Part shown: positions 35,160 to 43,600 of the stretch, in pieces
How the letters are laid out: the number at the start of each line of letters is the position of its first letter
How positions within the stretch are numbered: the stretch's first letter is position 1
NCBI GenBank assembly: GCA_947629455.1
Contig: CANRDT010000007.1
Location: forward strand, 23,248 to 87,247
Source: an uncultured Ruminococcus sp.
GTDB lineage: Bacteria > Bacillota > Clostridia > Oscillospirales > Ruminococcaceae
Direction of reading: 5' to 3'
Length of the DNA stretch: 64,000 nucleotides
Made by a program: the position numbers and the translations under genes
Notes under the pieces: generated by a model
Databases searched by the model: none
What the model was told of the DNA's origin: nothing
The model's input: only the letters and a program-made list of their open reading frames with translations

Positions 35160-35400
35160 TTATTTTCCTCCGCCGCAAGCGGCGGAGAGGAACCTCGTGC
35201 CGCCAAAACTCAGGGGACGCCCTTCTTGCAGGTCGTCCCCTCTTTCAAAACAGTCCACCGGACTGTTTTGAAATTCACCCCTTGCGGACGCAGGCGGCAG
35301 GGGCTTTCGCCGTCTGCGGACGGCGACGATGGGCTCTGCCCCTCGACCCCGCAAGCCTTTTTGAGGAAAAGGCTTGATCGAAAACCTTTTTAATTTACCA
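35160..35400. repeat. Interspersed repeat family 3, copy 2
   Basis: Inverted relative to 23404-23655. It runs from TCCTCCGCCGCAAGCGGCGG through the GGGGACGCCC...GGTCGTCCCC stem, AACAGTCCACCGGACTGTT and GCCGTCTGCGGACGGC to AAAAGGCTTGATCGAAAACC. It lies between alaS and the cobalamin genes and has no coding potential. Confidence 0.75.
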
Positions 35401-35510
35401 ACTTCATTTTCAACGTAAGTGCAGAGCGTGAAATCAGCCTGCGGAGAACAGCTTTCAGAAAAGCCGATCTATATCTTAAAAATTGATTTCCGCTAACTCT
35501 CTTGCAATTA

Positions 35511-35535
35511 GTAAAAATATATGTTATAATGTACA
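35511..35535 (+). promoter_or_regulatory. Promoter of the cbiB-like gene
   Basis: TTGCAA followed after 17 bases by TATAAT, about 65 bases before the start. No cobalamin riboswitch was seen between promoter and gene. Confidence 0.6.
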
Positions 35536-35597
35536 AGACATATTATGCTTTACGCATTACGCATTTTTGAAATACCACGACTGAAAGGATCTTACAT

Positions 35598-36548
35598 ATG
35601 ATAATAAATACCCTTGCCGCAATGTGCGCAGGTTTTGTCTTGAATATCATACTGAACGAACCGCCGGGGATACTCTCCCCCGAAAAACTGATCGGCTCTT
35701 TTGTCAGAAAAATAAAGATCTCTCTCGAACGCTTTTATGAAGAGACCCCCGAGGCAAGAAAAATGGCAGGCAGGGTAGCCGTGCTGTTCACACTGATAAT
35801 CTTTGCAGGCATACCCCTCGCGCTTATGATGATCGCCTACAAGCTGCACCCTCTCGCAGGAGTTATCGTGGATTCGTTATTCTGCTGGGCGGCGTTTTCG
35901 GTAAGATCGGCAAGGGATAACGTAAGTCAGGCTTTCCGCGGAATACGCTCGGGAAATTTCCTGCGCACCAAAAAGGCTGTACTTGATCTGTCCGGAAAAA
36001 ATTCCGCCGCAAAAGAACGCGGCGATCTGATAAGCGAATCCGTGGAATGTGCCGCAGATGCCGCCGCGGAACGCTGTACCGCTCCGCTTTTCTTCTGTGC
36101 GATAGCAGGCGGTTTCGGAGGAATGTTCTACCGCTGCGTTTCGATCCTCCACCGCACTCTCTCCCCTGCGCAGGACGATTTTTCACTGCCTGCCCGCGAT
36201 CTGTGGAAAGTACTTACTTTTCTGCCCTCTCTCATCTGCGCCGCCGCAATACGGGCAGACGCCGCTTTCCTTAAACTGGACAGCAAAAACAGCAAATTTA
36301 TCTGCAAACGCGACCGTAAAAAAATAAAACCTGCCGGTATCTCCGACTGCCGTTGCTCCATGGCAGGCGCACTCGGTATCTCCTTGGTGGACGGCGTGAC
36401 CGGCGTTTCAGTCGGCGAACAGTTAAAGGAATATTCCCACAACGACGTATATTGGGCAAATCAGCTTATGTACGGCTCGACGTTTATTGATCTGCTTATA
36501 TTCTCCGCGCTGAGGATACTTGTTTATGTAATTATTGCGATCTTCTGA
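35598..36548 (+). CDS. cbiB: CbiB/CobD-type adenosylcobinamide-phosphate synthase
   Basis: A 316-residue membrane protein that attaches aminopropanol (phosphate) to adenosylcobyric acid late in cobalamin synthesis. It has four to five membrane helices and the family segments DLISESVECAADAAAE and CRCSMAGALGISL. GAAAGGA lies upstream. Together with the adenosyltransferase gene 250 bases downstream it forms a small cobalamin locus. The N-terminal half is more diverged than usual. The rest of the pathway is not in this window. Confidence 0.82.
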   Translation: MIINTLAAMCAGFVLNIILNEPPGILSPEKLIGSFVRKIKISLERFYEETPEARKMAGRVAVLFTLIIFAGIPLALMMIAYKLHPLAGVIVDSLFCWAAFSVRSARDNVSQAFRGIRSGNFLRTKKAVLDLSGKNSAAKERGDLISESVECAADAAAERCTAPLFFCAIAGGFGGMFYRCVSILHRTLSPAQDDFSLPARDLWKVLTFLPSLICAAAIRADAAFLKLDSKNSKFICKRDRKKIKPAGISDCRCSMAGALGISLVDGVTGVSVGEQLKEYSHNDVYWANQLMYGSTFIDLLIFSALRILVYVIIAIF

Positions 36549-36796
36549 CGGGGTATTCTTAATATTCGGGGTATTCGGGATATTGTACTTTCGGGCGGTA
36601 AACGGCTCATACCGTTGCCGCCGCATTATTTATACTGTTTTTTCCCACTTTGGTAAGAAAAAAAGTATATATAAAATTTTTATCGGATACGGTAACGTTT
36701 CCACGTTAAATTGCAGTTGTGACAACGCAGCTCGGAATTTCAAAAACTTAAAAATTCGGATATTTTTTAAAATTTAAAAATACGGAGGGAGAATTT

Positions 36797-37312
36797 ATGA
36801 TACACTGCTACTGCGGCGACGGAAAAGGCAAAACTACAGCCGCTATGGGGCTTGCGCTCAGATACTGCGGCTCTGGGGGCAGAGTACTGATAGTCCAGTT
36901 CCTCAAAGGAAGTGAAAGCTGCGAGATCTATCCTCTGCAAAAGCTGGATAATATACAGGTACTGCGGCTCTCCCGCGATATGGGATTCACTTTTTCTATG
37001 GATAAAGATACTCTCGCAGCCTGCCGCGCAGAACACGACGAAATGCTCGCACAAGCCTGCAAGTTCGCATTCTCCGGCTCTCCGGGTATGCTTATTCTCG
37101 ACGAGGTCACTTACCCTTATAATATGGGTCTGCTCGACCGCACTTCCCTTGAAAAACTTATTACCTCTATCCCTCCTGATGTCGAACTTGTCCTCACAGG
37201 CAGAGACCCTGCACCGCTTTTCCTCGATAATGCTGATTATATCAGCCAGATCAATAACCTTAAACACCCTTTCGATAAATCTATCCCACCCCGCCGCGGT
37301 GTGGAATTTTGA
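36797..37312 (+). CDS. cobO: Cob(I)yrinic acid a,c-diamide adenosyltransferase
   Basis: A 171-residue BtuR/CobA/CobO-family enzyme that adds the adenosyl group to the corrinoid cobalt. The P-loop GDGKGKTTAAMG is near residue 6, and MLILDEVTYPYNMG supplies the Walker B-like acid. GGAGGG precedes the ATG. The length is normal. A family 1 repeat begins a few bases after the stop and probably ends transcription. Confidence 0.92.
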   Translation: MIHCYCGDGKGKTTAAMGLALRYCGSGGRVLIVQFLKGSESCEIYPLQKLDNIQVLRLSRDMGFTFSMDKDTLAACRAEHDEMLAQACKFAFSGSPGMLILDEVTYPYNMGLLDRTSLEKLITSIPPDVELVLTGRDPAPLFLDNADYISQINNLKHPFDKSIPPRRGVEF

Positions 37313-37319
37313 GATTTTT

Positions 37320-37862
37320 AACATATAGCTTCCCCTTTTCGGGGGAAAACCCTTTTGAAAAAGGGTTATCCCCCGAGCCCCTTTCCTAAAACTTTCAATG
37401 ATTTTTGCGATGGACGGCAAAGTCTTTGAAATGCGTATCAAATAAAATTCACAATGCTTGAAAAATTACACCGTCCATCGCAAAAATGACTAAAGCTTTG
37501 AGAAGAGATTCAAGAAACAATTCTTTCCAAGAAGATTTCTCCCAAAGAGGGGAAAATACATCTCAAAAAGTAAAAATGCCGTACAATTTGACGTAATGTA
37601 CGGCTATTTTTTCGTGTTTCCTCTTTTTTTGAGGGACTTTTTTGAAAAATGTTTTTCCTCTGAACTTCCCTCACCGAGGGATTCTGACCATTTTTTGCGA
37701 GGGGTAATAGAACCGATAAAAGCTATTTCTTAACGTGCTGATTAATCTTCACGCGAACATTGCCCCTCGCAAAAAATCATCAAAAGTCTTTGTAAGGGGG
37801 TTCGGGGGAGAAACTTTCTTCAGAAAGTTTTCCCCCGAGAAAGAGGTAAACATACAAAAAAT
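37320..37862. repeat. Paired family 1 elements (copies 8 and 9) with a central hairpin
   Basis: The first element (37320-37560) has inner arms TTTTTGCGATGGACGG and CCGTCCATCGCAAAAA. The second (37620-37862) has TTTTTTGCGAGGGGTAAT and ATTGCCCCTCGCAAAAAA. Between them a hairpin GCCGTACA...TGTACGGC with a T run lies at about 37577-37612. The pair matches 19955-20695 in order and sequence, without the insert found there. Confidence 0.85.
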
Positions 37863-38068
37863 CCGTTCTCACGAAAGGAGAACGGATATAATCATCAAAC
37901 AACCGCCTTGCCGTCGTACAGCGAATAAAACCCGCACTAAGCAGGTGGGTACCAGCCCTAAGTTTCACGCTCCCTTCGTCCGCGTTATCCGAAGCGCCTG
38001 AGCGGTTCGGGGCGGGAGGTCTGCAATCCGCTTTCGGAGCGAAGTTCCCTTAAAAAATGTGTTGGATT
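37857..38068 (-). ncRNA. Structured small RNA of unknown class (possibly 6S-like)
   Basis: On the minus strand a TTGTTC-N16-TATAAT promoter lies at about 38072-38099. A strong terminator ends the unit: ATCCGTTCTC-loop-GAGAACGGAT plus TTTTTT, at 37857-37890. About 200 bases lie between and contain no open frame. Local stems are visible: TCCG-AAAG-CGGA, CCGAA...TTCGG enclosing CGC-TCAG-GCG, CTCCC...GGGAG around that, and ACCCAC...GCGGGT. Length, isolation and a GAAACTTAGGGCTGGTACCC stretch suggest 6S RNA, but I could not find a convincing 5'-3' closing stem. The class is therefore left open. Confidence 0.55.
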
Positions 38069-38177
38069 ATAATAACTATACTTGCTCGAACAAGGCAGTA
38101 AAGATACTGACATTACGTGCCATTACTGATAGTATACCACAGATCACGAAAAAAATCAATTATGTTCCTACAAAATT

Positions 38178-38492
38178 TCAGGAAAAGTTTTCCTCGTCAT
38201 CATCATCGAATCCGAACATTTCCTCTATTCTTTTCATAAAGATCTCGCCGATACGTTCATATTCGTCATCGTCGTCGATAGACACCATCATTTCCTCGTC
38301 GCCCTCAAATTCGGATTTAAGGATAACGACTTCGCCCGAATCCTCCAGCATTTCGTCTGCATTTTCGTGATAAGGTGTAAGTGCAAAATACTTTTCGCCC
38401 TCAAATTCCATAGCGTCGAGCATTTCAAAGACCTGTTCGTTGCCTTCCTCGTCCTCGAGGGTATAAAGATCGGGTGTATATTCTTCGGACAT
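38178..38492 (-). CDS. DUF1292 protein (YrzB type)
   Basis: A 104-residue, very acidic protein with the typical TLEDEEGNEQVFEMLDAMEF opening and a KRIEEMF end. The family is widespread in Firmicutes, usually next to alaS, ireB and ruvX, and its biochemical role is unknown. Here it is separated from alaS by about 3 kb and stands alone between the minus-strand RNA and the divergent mini-gene locus. Confidence 0.88.
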   Translation of the reverse strand: MSEEYTPDLYTLEDEEGNEQVFEMLDAMEFEGEKYFALTPYHENADEMLEDSGEVVILKSEFEGDEEMMVSIDDDDEYERIGEIFMKRIEEMFGFDDDDEENFS

Positions 38493-38627
38493 ATCGGTCA
38501 GCTCCTCTCAAAAATTGTAATTTAACACCGCAACATTATTATTATACTATATCCCCCGTCAAATGTCAAGCACATTTTCTGAAAGTTATATTAAATAAAA
38601 TTTTTCAAAAAAATTTTAAAAAAACTA

Positions 38628-38656
38628 TTGACAATACACAAAAAGTGTGGTATAGT
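38628..38656 (+). promoter_or_regulatory. Consensus promoter of the mini-gene locus
   Basis: TTGACA at 38628-38633 and TATAGT at 38651-38656, exactly 17 bases apart. The spacer contains a small inverted repeat (ACACAAAAAGTGT) that could be a regulator site. Confidence 0.85.
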
Positions 38657-38704
38657 ATATTCAAGGAAAGAAACACAGACCAAGCTGACCGGCAGTCGGC
38701 TTGT

Positions 38705-38863
38705 ATGGCGGGAGGGATTCCGGCAGCGTACAGGCGGCAATGGCAGAATGTGGGAGCTGATTTCTTATCCGGGGTGTCACAGACAGCGGCGGACGAACGC
38801 CGGGCGGTTTCAATCGGTACAGTCAATTTCAGCAAGAGCCGCAGCGCCGACGCGATAGTCTAA
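38705..38863 (+). CDS. Possible 52-residue protein at the head of the mini-gene locus
   Basis: An open frame beginning MAGGIPAAYRRQW and ending SKSRSADAIV. Its composition looks protein-like, but no good ribosome binding site precedes the ATG and the region also forms stable stems. It may therefore be structured RNA rather than coding. Confidence 0.3.
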   Translation: MAGGIPAAYRRQWQNVGADFLSGVSQTAADERRAVSIGTVNFSKSRSADAIV

Positions 38864-38887
38864 TCCGATACGAAAGGAGCGAGTCCC

Positions 38888-38944
38888 ATGGACAGTTCAC
38901 AGATCGGGCAGAGCATCCCAGGACTCGGAAGATCCGATTTTTAA
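38888..38944 (+). CDS. Mini-ORF 1, 18 residues
   Basis: AAAGGAG, the spacer CGAGTCCC and ATG lead into MDSSQIGQSIPGLGRSDF and TAA. The ribosome binding site is near ideal. The GAGTCC core is also complementary to GGACTC at 38921-38926 inside this frame. Confidence 0.35.
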   Translation: MDSSQIGQSIPGLGRSDF

Positions 38945-39107
38945 GAGTAACAACTCAGGTGTAAAGACTGATAAACTCATACCGGATATGGTTCATATAG
39001 TGGATCTGAGAGTCCTGCGACCGATCAACCAATACGTTTTTGAAATCAGGAGCTCTGTCGGTTAAAACAGAATATTTTTCAGAATATATAGCGAAGGGGT
39101 TTTTAAT

Positions 39108-39140
39108 ATGATGGGCTATATGAGGTTTCTGAATAAATAA
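39108..39140 (+). CDS. Mini-ORF 3, 10 residues
   Basis: GAAGGGG then TTTTTAAT then ATG encodes MMGYMRFLNK and TAA. It is a short basic-hydrophobic peptide resembling mini-ORFs 5 and 7 in size and charge. Confidence 0.3.
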   Translation: MMGYMRFLNK

Positions 39141-39149
39141 ATGTCTGGA

Positions 39150-39209
39150 GTGAGTCCGATGCACAATTTAATATTTGCGGTATCAGCGAAAGCTCTGCCG
39201 CCTGCGTGA
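39150..39209 (+). CDS. Mini-ORF 4, 16-19 residues
   Basis: GGAG, the spacer TGAGTCCG and ATG at 39159 give a 16-residue peptide. Reading from the in-frame GTG at 39150 gives MSPMHNLIFAVSAKALPPA. The motif here is the cleanest match to the consensus. Confidence 0.35.
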   Translation: MSPMHNLIFAVSAKALPPA

Positions 39210-39259
39210 TCTAAGAATTTTTAAATTTCAGGTATACATTTTTTAAGGAGTGATGCTCT

Positions 39260-39298
39260 ATGAAAGTACGGAGCATTTTTCACAAGCTATGTATTTAA
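39260..39298 (+). CDS. Mini-ORF 5, 12 residues
   Basis: AAGGAG, the spacer TGATGCTCT and ATG, then MKVRSIFHKLCI and TAA. The ribosome binding site is strong. Confidence 0.35.
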   Translation: MKVRSIFHKLCI

Positions 39299-39414
39299 AA
39301 TGACAGGGGTGAGTCCAAAGGTTTATTTAGCTTGATTTTCGATGTGAGCAGCAAATGTCGGCGATTCGTGTTCCGACAGTTTACTGCAAAGGTTTCTTAC
39401 GGGAGTGTTGCTTT

Positions 39415-39450
39415 ATGAGGATATTAAAAGCGAGGTATGCAAATATCTGA
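39415..39450 (+). CDS. Mini-ORF 7, 11 residues
   Basis: GGGAG, the spacer TGTTGCTTT and ATG, then MRILKARYANI and TGA. It alternates with copies that lack ATG but keep an in-frame GTG AGT CC, which would encode MSPKVYLA (39309-39335) and MSPPETLA (39460-39486). Confidence 0.35.
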   Translation: MRILKARYANI

Positions 39451-39768
39451 ACGATTGGAGTGAGTCCGCCTGAAACTTTAGCCTGAATTTGATCAATTTA
39501 TCAGAAAGGTAACAGATCCGATGGTTTAATTAAATTTTTTTCAGAACAGCGGTTTTTACCGAATATTTTCAGAAAGGTTGAGTCCGATGGGATATTGAGT
39601 TTGTTCCCGGTTATGACGGGGTGAGTCCCCGAAATTTACTGAAAGGTTGTAATTCCAATGGCTTGATGTAAGCTTTTGATCCGTGCGCACCTGCGGCGGT
39701 TTTATATAAATTTAAATTGGAGTGAATCCCGATGTACTGATCTGGTACAAGTTATATCTGATATTAAT

Positions 39769-39806
39769 TCCCCCGTGTTCCTCTGAACACGGGGTTAGCT
39801 TTTTGT
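39769..39806 (+). terminator. Terminator of the mini-gene locus
   Basis: CCCCGTGTTC (39771-39780), loop CTCT, GAACACGGGG (39785-39794): a perfect 10-pair stem followed by a TTTTT run five bases later. Confidence 0.8.
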
Positions 39807-39817
39807 TTGGGTATACT

Positions 39818-40350
39818 CTTTTTTTTGGGGATATATCTTCCCTTTTCGGGGGAAACCCTTTTGAAAAAGGGTTATCCCCCGTAACCCCCTTCCTAAAACT
39901 TTTGATGATTTTTTTGCGAGAGGTACATTTCTTTCAAAAGTTTTCAAGAAAGTTAAATTTGTCATTCTATTATACTACTGCACCTCTCGCAAAAAAATGA
40001 TTAAGGCTTTAAAAAGAAGTTATGAGAACAGCTCTTTCCAAGAAGATTCCTCCCAAAGAGAGAAAATATACCTCAAAGAAAGAATAATACCACACAAATA
40101 GTCCGAAAAACCGTTTTTTATGGTAAATACTTTTTTGAGGGACTTTTTGAGTAAAGGCTTTTCTCTTAAATCTTCCTCTCTGAGGGCTTCTGACTATTTT
40201 TGCAGGCAGCGGATATATCTTTTGCAACTCGGATAATTACTTACATCAGAATTTTAATTTGCTATCTGCTGCCTGCAAAAATCATTAAAAGTCTTTGGAA
40301 AGGAGGTTTGGGGGGAGAACCTTTCTTCAGAAAGGTTTCCCCCCAAGAAA
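39818..40350. repeat. Paired family 1 elements (copies 10 and 11)
   Basis: The first (39818-40075) has inner arms TTTTTTTGCGAGAGGT and ACCTCTCGCAAAAAAA with outer hairpin AACCCTTTTGAAAAAGGGTT. The second (40130-40350) has TTTTTGCAGGCAGC and GCTGCCTGCAAAAA with outer hairpin AACCTTTCTTCAGAAAGGTT. The second is an inverted near-copy of the element at 5534-5735. The centre holds a weak dyad (ATACCA...TGGTA). Confidence 0.85.
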
Positions 40351-40375
40351 GCATCTTACTCACAAAAAATGGTTA

Positions 40376-40404
40376 TTGACAGAAATACAAAAATAAGGTA
40401 TAAT
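40376..40404 (+). promoter_or_regulatory. Consensus promoter of the GH25 gene
   Basis: TTGACA at 40376-40381 and TATAAT at 40399-40404, 17 bases apart. The mRNA leader is about 190 bases and contains a stem, TTTGCCG...CGGCAAA, at about 40510-40537. No riboswitch is recognised. Confidence 0.85.
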
Positions 40405-40603
40405 TAATCGAGTAGAAGAAGTTTCGGTCGATATATGTCGCAGGACAAGAAAATACTTCTCAGTACAAACACTGATTGTCTGTACTGCATATATTGTGTA
40501 AAAGGCAAGTTTTGCCGACTAATGAAAACGCGGCAAACATTGGAGAGAGATCTGTTTTACAGTATGACTGTAGCAGAAACAACAGAAACAGAAAGGTTGT
40601 TTT

Positions 40604-43600
40604 ATGAAAAAAGTCAAGAGGATAATATCCGCCGTTCTGACTGCCGCTTTACTGGCGCAGACTTCACTTACGGCAGGCGCGGCTGTGCGTTTTCCGATAA
40701 TAACGGACGACGACGGCAATGTCTCGATCGGTCAGGCGCAGACCGACACCGACACCGATACTAACACTAATACAGATACAAAAAGCGCCGATAATGAAAA
40801 TACCGAAAATATCGCCGATTATGTTTTCCCCGGCGACACTCTGCCCTGTTCGCAGAACGATCCGCAGTACAGCAAGGCTGTCGGTGCAAGAGCCTACACA
40901 CCGATGACTACCGCATTGTGGGGTTCAAAGAATATTATACATCAGAAAAGATTTGACGACTGCGAGAAAATTTACGGTATAGACGTTTCAAAATATCAGT
41001 ACAACATCGACTGGAACAAGGTAAAGAATGCAGGCGTGGAATACGCCATAATCAGAGTCGGTTTCAGGGGATACGGCAACGGTCAGATAGTGCTTGACGA
41101 TACCTTTGCAAAGAATATCAAGGGCGCGAAAGCCGCAGGAATAGACGTGGGAGTTTACTTCTTTACGCAGGCTATATCGACAGCGGAGGCAAAGCAGGAG
41201 GCTAACTTCGTACTTAAACAGTTAAAAGGCTATTCCCTTGAAATGCCTGTATATTTCGATATTGAAAATTCCGGCGATCCAAACGGCAGACTTGACGCGG
41301 CAAAACTTTCAAAATCCTACAAAACTTCGATATGCTCCGCTTTCTGCGATACCATAATCGACGCGGGATATGACGCCGGAATATACGCTAACAAGTACTG
41401 GCTGGCATATGAGATCGACGGCTCAAAGCTTGAAAAGAAATATCCCGTATGGCTTGCAAACTATACCGATTATACCGACTATGAGGGAAAATTCGTTATG
41501 TGGCAGTACACCGGCTCGGGTTCGGTAAACGGTATCGAAACATACGTCGATATGGACGTTTTCTATCAGGAAGACCTTACCCCTGCAAAGGTCGGCGGTT
41601 TTAAATATATAAACAACGGCGAAACGCTCACGCTGAGCTGGGACAAGTCGGACGACTGCGACGGATATGCAATTTTCAGAAAAACTCCCGGCGGAAAGGA
41701 CGAAACAAAACTTAAAGAAGTTACGGCATCAACTGTTTCAGCCGAAGTGGCTCTTACCGATAAAAACTGCGAATATTATGTAAAGGCTTTCAAAAAACCC
41801 GGAAAAAAATATTTCTGGTCGGAACCCTCTCAGTCGGTCGTTATCAAAAAGAATACCGTTATAGACTTAAAACTCGATCTGAGGAGCTATAAGGCGATCG
41901 TTCTCAGCTGGTCGGAGATAGCCGACGCGTCAGGCTATGAGGCTGTTATCTATAAAGAGGATTCAAAAGAACCTGAGATGACCTATTACGTCAACTCTTC
42001 GTCATTTAAGTTTACCGGTCTGGACGCGTCAACGGTCTACAGATTCAAGATAAGACCTTATTTCAACGCGGACGGCTCGGCGGAGCATATAGAGGGCGTA
42101 AGCGTATACGGCAGCTACTGCGACGAATTTTCTGCGGGAACATATCCGAATACCGTTGAAAATCTCAGAGTGACCAAATCTACCTCAACAAGCGTTACGA
42201 TACAGTGGGACAGCTGTACTTCCTACTGCGACGGCTATCAGGTAGCGATAGTGGATAACGAAACGGGAAAGAAAACGTCAGTCGGCACTACTGCCGCGAC
42301 TTCATTTACCTACAAAGGTTTTAAGTCGGGCGATACGGTAAGACTGACAGTAAGACCATATTATAAGTATGACAATAAGAATATATACGGCTATTTCTGT
42401 ACTCAGAAAGGCATAGCCTCCGAGCCTGCCGCGCCGAGCGTTTACAGGTGGGTATCGGATTCCCCGACCGCTCTTACGCTGAGGTGGACAAAAGTCAAGA
42501 ATGCGACGGCATATAAGATATTTGAAGTCAGGGACGGCGAGAATATTGAAATAGGACAAACGGCGGAAACCACCTTTTCAATAAAAGATCTTGACAAGGA
42601 CGGCGTGTATACCTATTATGTAATGCCTATCGTGGAGATCGGCAACGATATAATAACGGGCAAGAAAACATCTTCAATAAAGCTTTGCCCGGGACTTGCC
42701 GCTCCGCAAAACCTTAAAATCGTAAGCGGCGGCACAAAACAGATCACGGTCAGCTGGAAAAATGTAAGCGGCGCGGATAAGTATATTATTTATCTCTGCA
42801 AACCGGGTTCGTCCGCATACAACAAATATGCCACCGTAACGAGTACGACTTATAAATTTAACTTGAATGCAAATTCCGATTACAAGATAAAGATACGCGC
42901 TGTAAAAGGCGACGCCGAGGGCGCGGTCACGAATATTTTCAGCATAAGCACAAAGGCGGCTGTTCCTCAGAATTTCAAGGTGACGGCTTACAGCAGTACC
43001 GCGGTAAGGATAAAGTGGAACGCCGTTCCCGGAGCGACAAGCTACAAAGTCTACAGATACGATACGGCAAAGAAAAAATATGTCCTCCTCGGCACTGCAA
43101 AAACTCCTGCCTACAGACTGGGAGATTCTGCGGTGAATACCGAATACAGAATAAAGGTCAAAGCCGACTATAACGGCACTATAGGAGCGACAAGCAGCGA
43201 GCAGAAATTCTATACCAGACCTGCCATTCCGAAAAATCTCAAATGGAAATCAAAGACATCTTCAACGGTAACATTTTCATGGAGCAAGGCAAGCGGCGCG
43301 TCCTCATACAGAATTTATCTTTACGACTGCAAAACTGGAAAATATGTCGTTAAAAAGGACGTCAGCGGCACGACCTGCACCTTAACGGGACTTTCATCGG
43401 CAAGAAGATATAAAGTAAAAGTCGCCTCCATTCGCAAGGCGACCTCGGGAGAATATTTATCCGTGGCATCAGGCGCGCTTTCAATGGGCACAACTGGGTA
43501 TAAATACTATCCGAAAACGTCTTACAAAGGACCGTATCTTTACTCGGGTCTTGTATCGGTCGGAGTATATGCGACAAACAGTTTTCTAAAAAAGCTTGCG

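Larger units (their letters stand above)
38665..39805 (+). ncRNA. 1.1-kb transcription unit with repeated SD-GAGTCC-ATG motifs
   Basis: Between a consensus promoter and a strong terminator there is no normal gene. A GC-rich 5' part (to about 38870) has a clean hairpin (AAGCTGAC-CGGCA-GTCGGCTT) and CGGCG-GACGAA-CGCCG. An AT-richer part follows with about a dozen motifs of the form A(A)GG(A/T)GTGAGTCCGATG. The GAGTCC core is intact at 38881, 39010, 39152, 39311, 39462, 39580 and 39623. Degenerate or variant copies start near 39245, 39401, 39505, 39642 and 39719. Each copy places a Shine-Dalgarno sequence 7-9 bases before an ATG, or before a codon that has replaced it, and most are followed by an open frame of 2-25 codons. 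It could be a long regulatory RNA, a polycistronic peptide-coding mRNA or the remains of one. Confidence 0.7.

Noticed and set aside
35401..35597. Cobalamin riboswitch ahead of cbiB
   Set aside because: The 200-base leader region has a promoter but none of the conserved B12-box or core sequences.
38875..39735. CRISPR array
   Set aside because: The repeated motif is only about 15 bases, is degenerate, and has irregular spacing (27-142 bases); there are no cas genes.
39722..40000. 92-residue frame starting at the last motif copy
   Set aside because: It reads through the terminator hairpin and into a repeat element; its ATG-started version stops after two codons.
40435..40764. 109-residue frame with several cysteines in the GH25 leader
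   Set aside because: It overlaps the GH25 signal peptide out of frame and has no ribosome binding site; probably chance, though a short leader peptide cannot be fully excluded.
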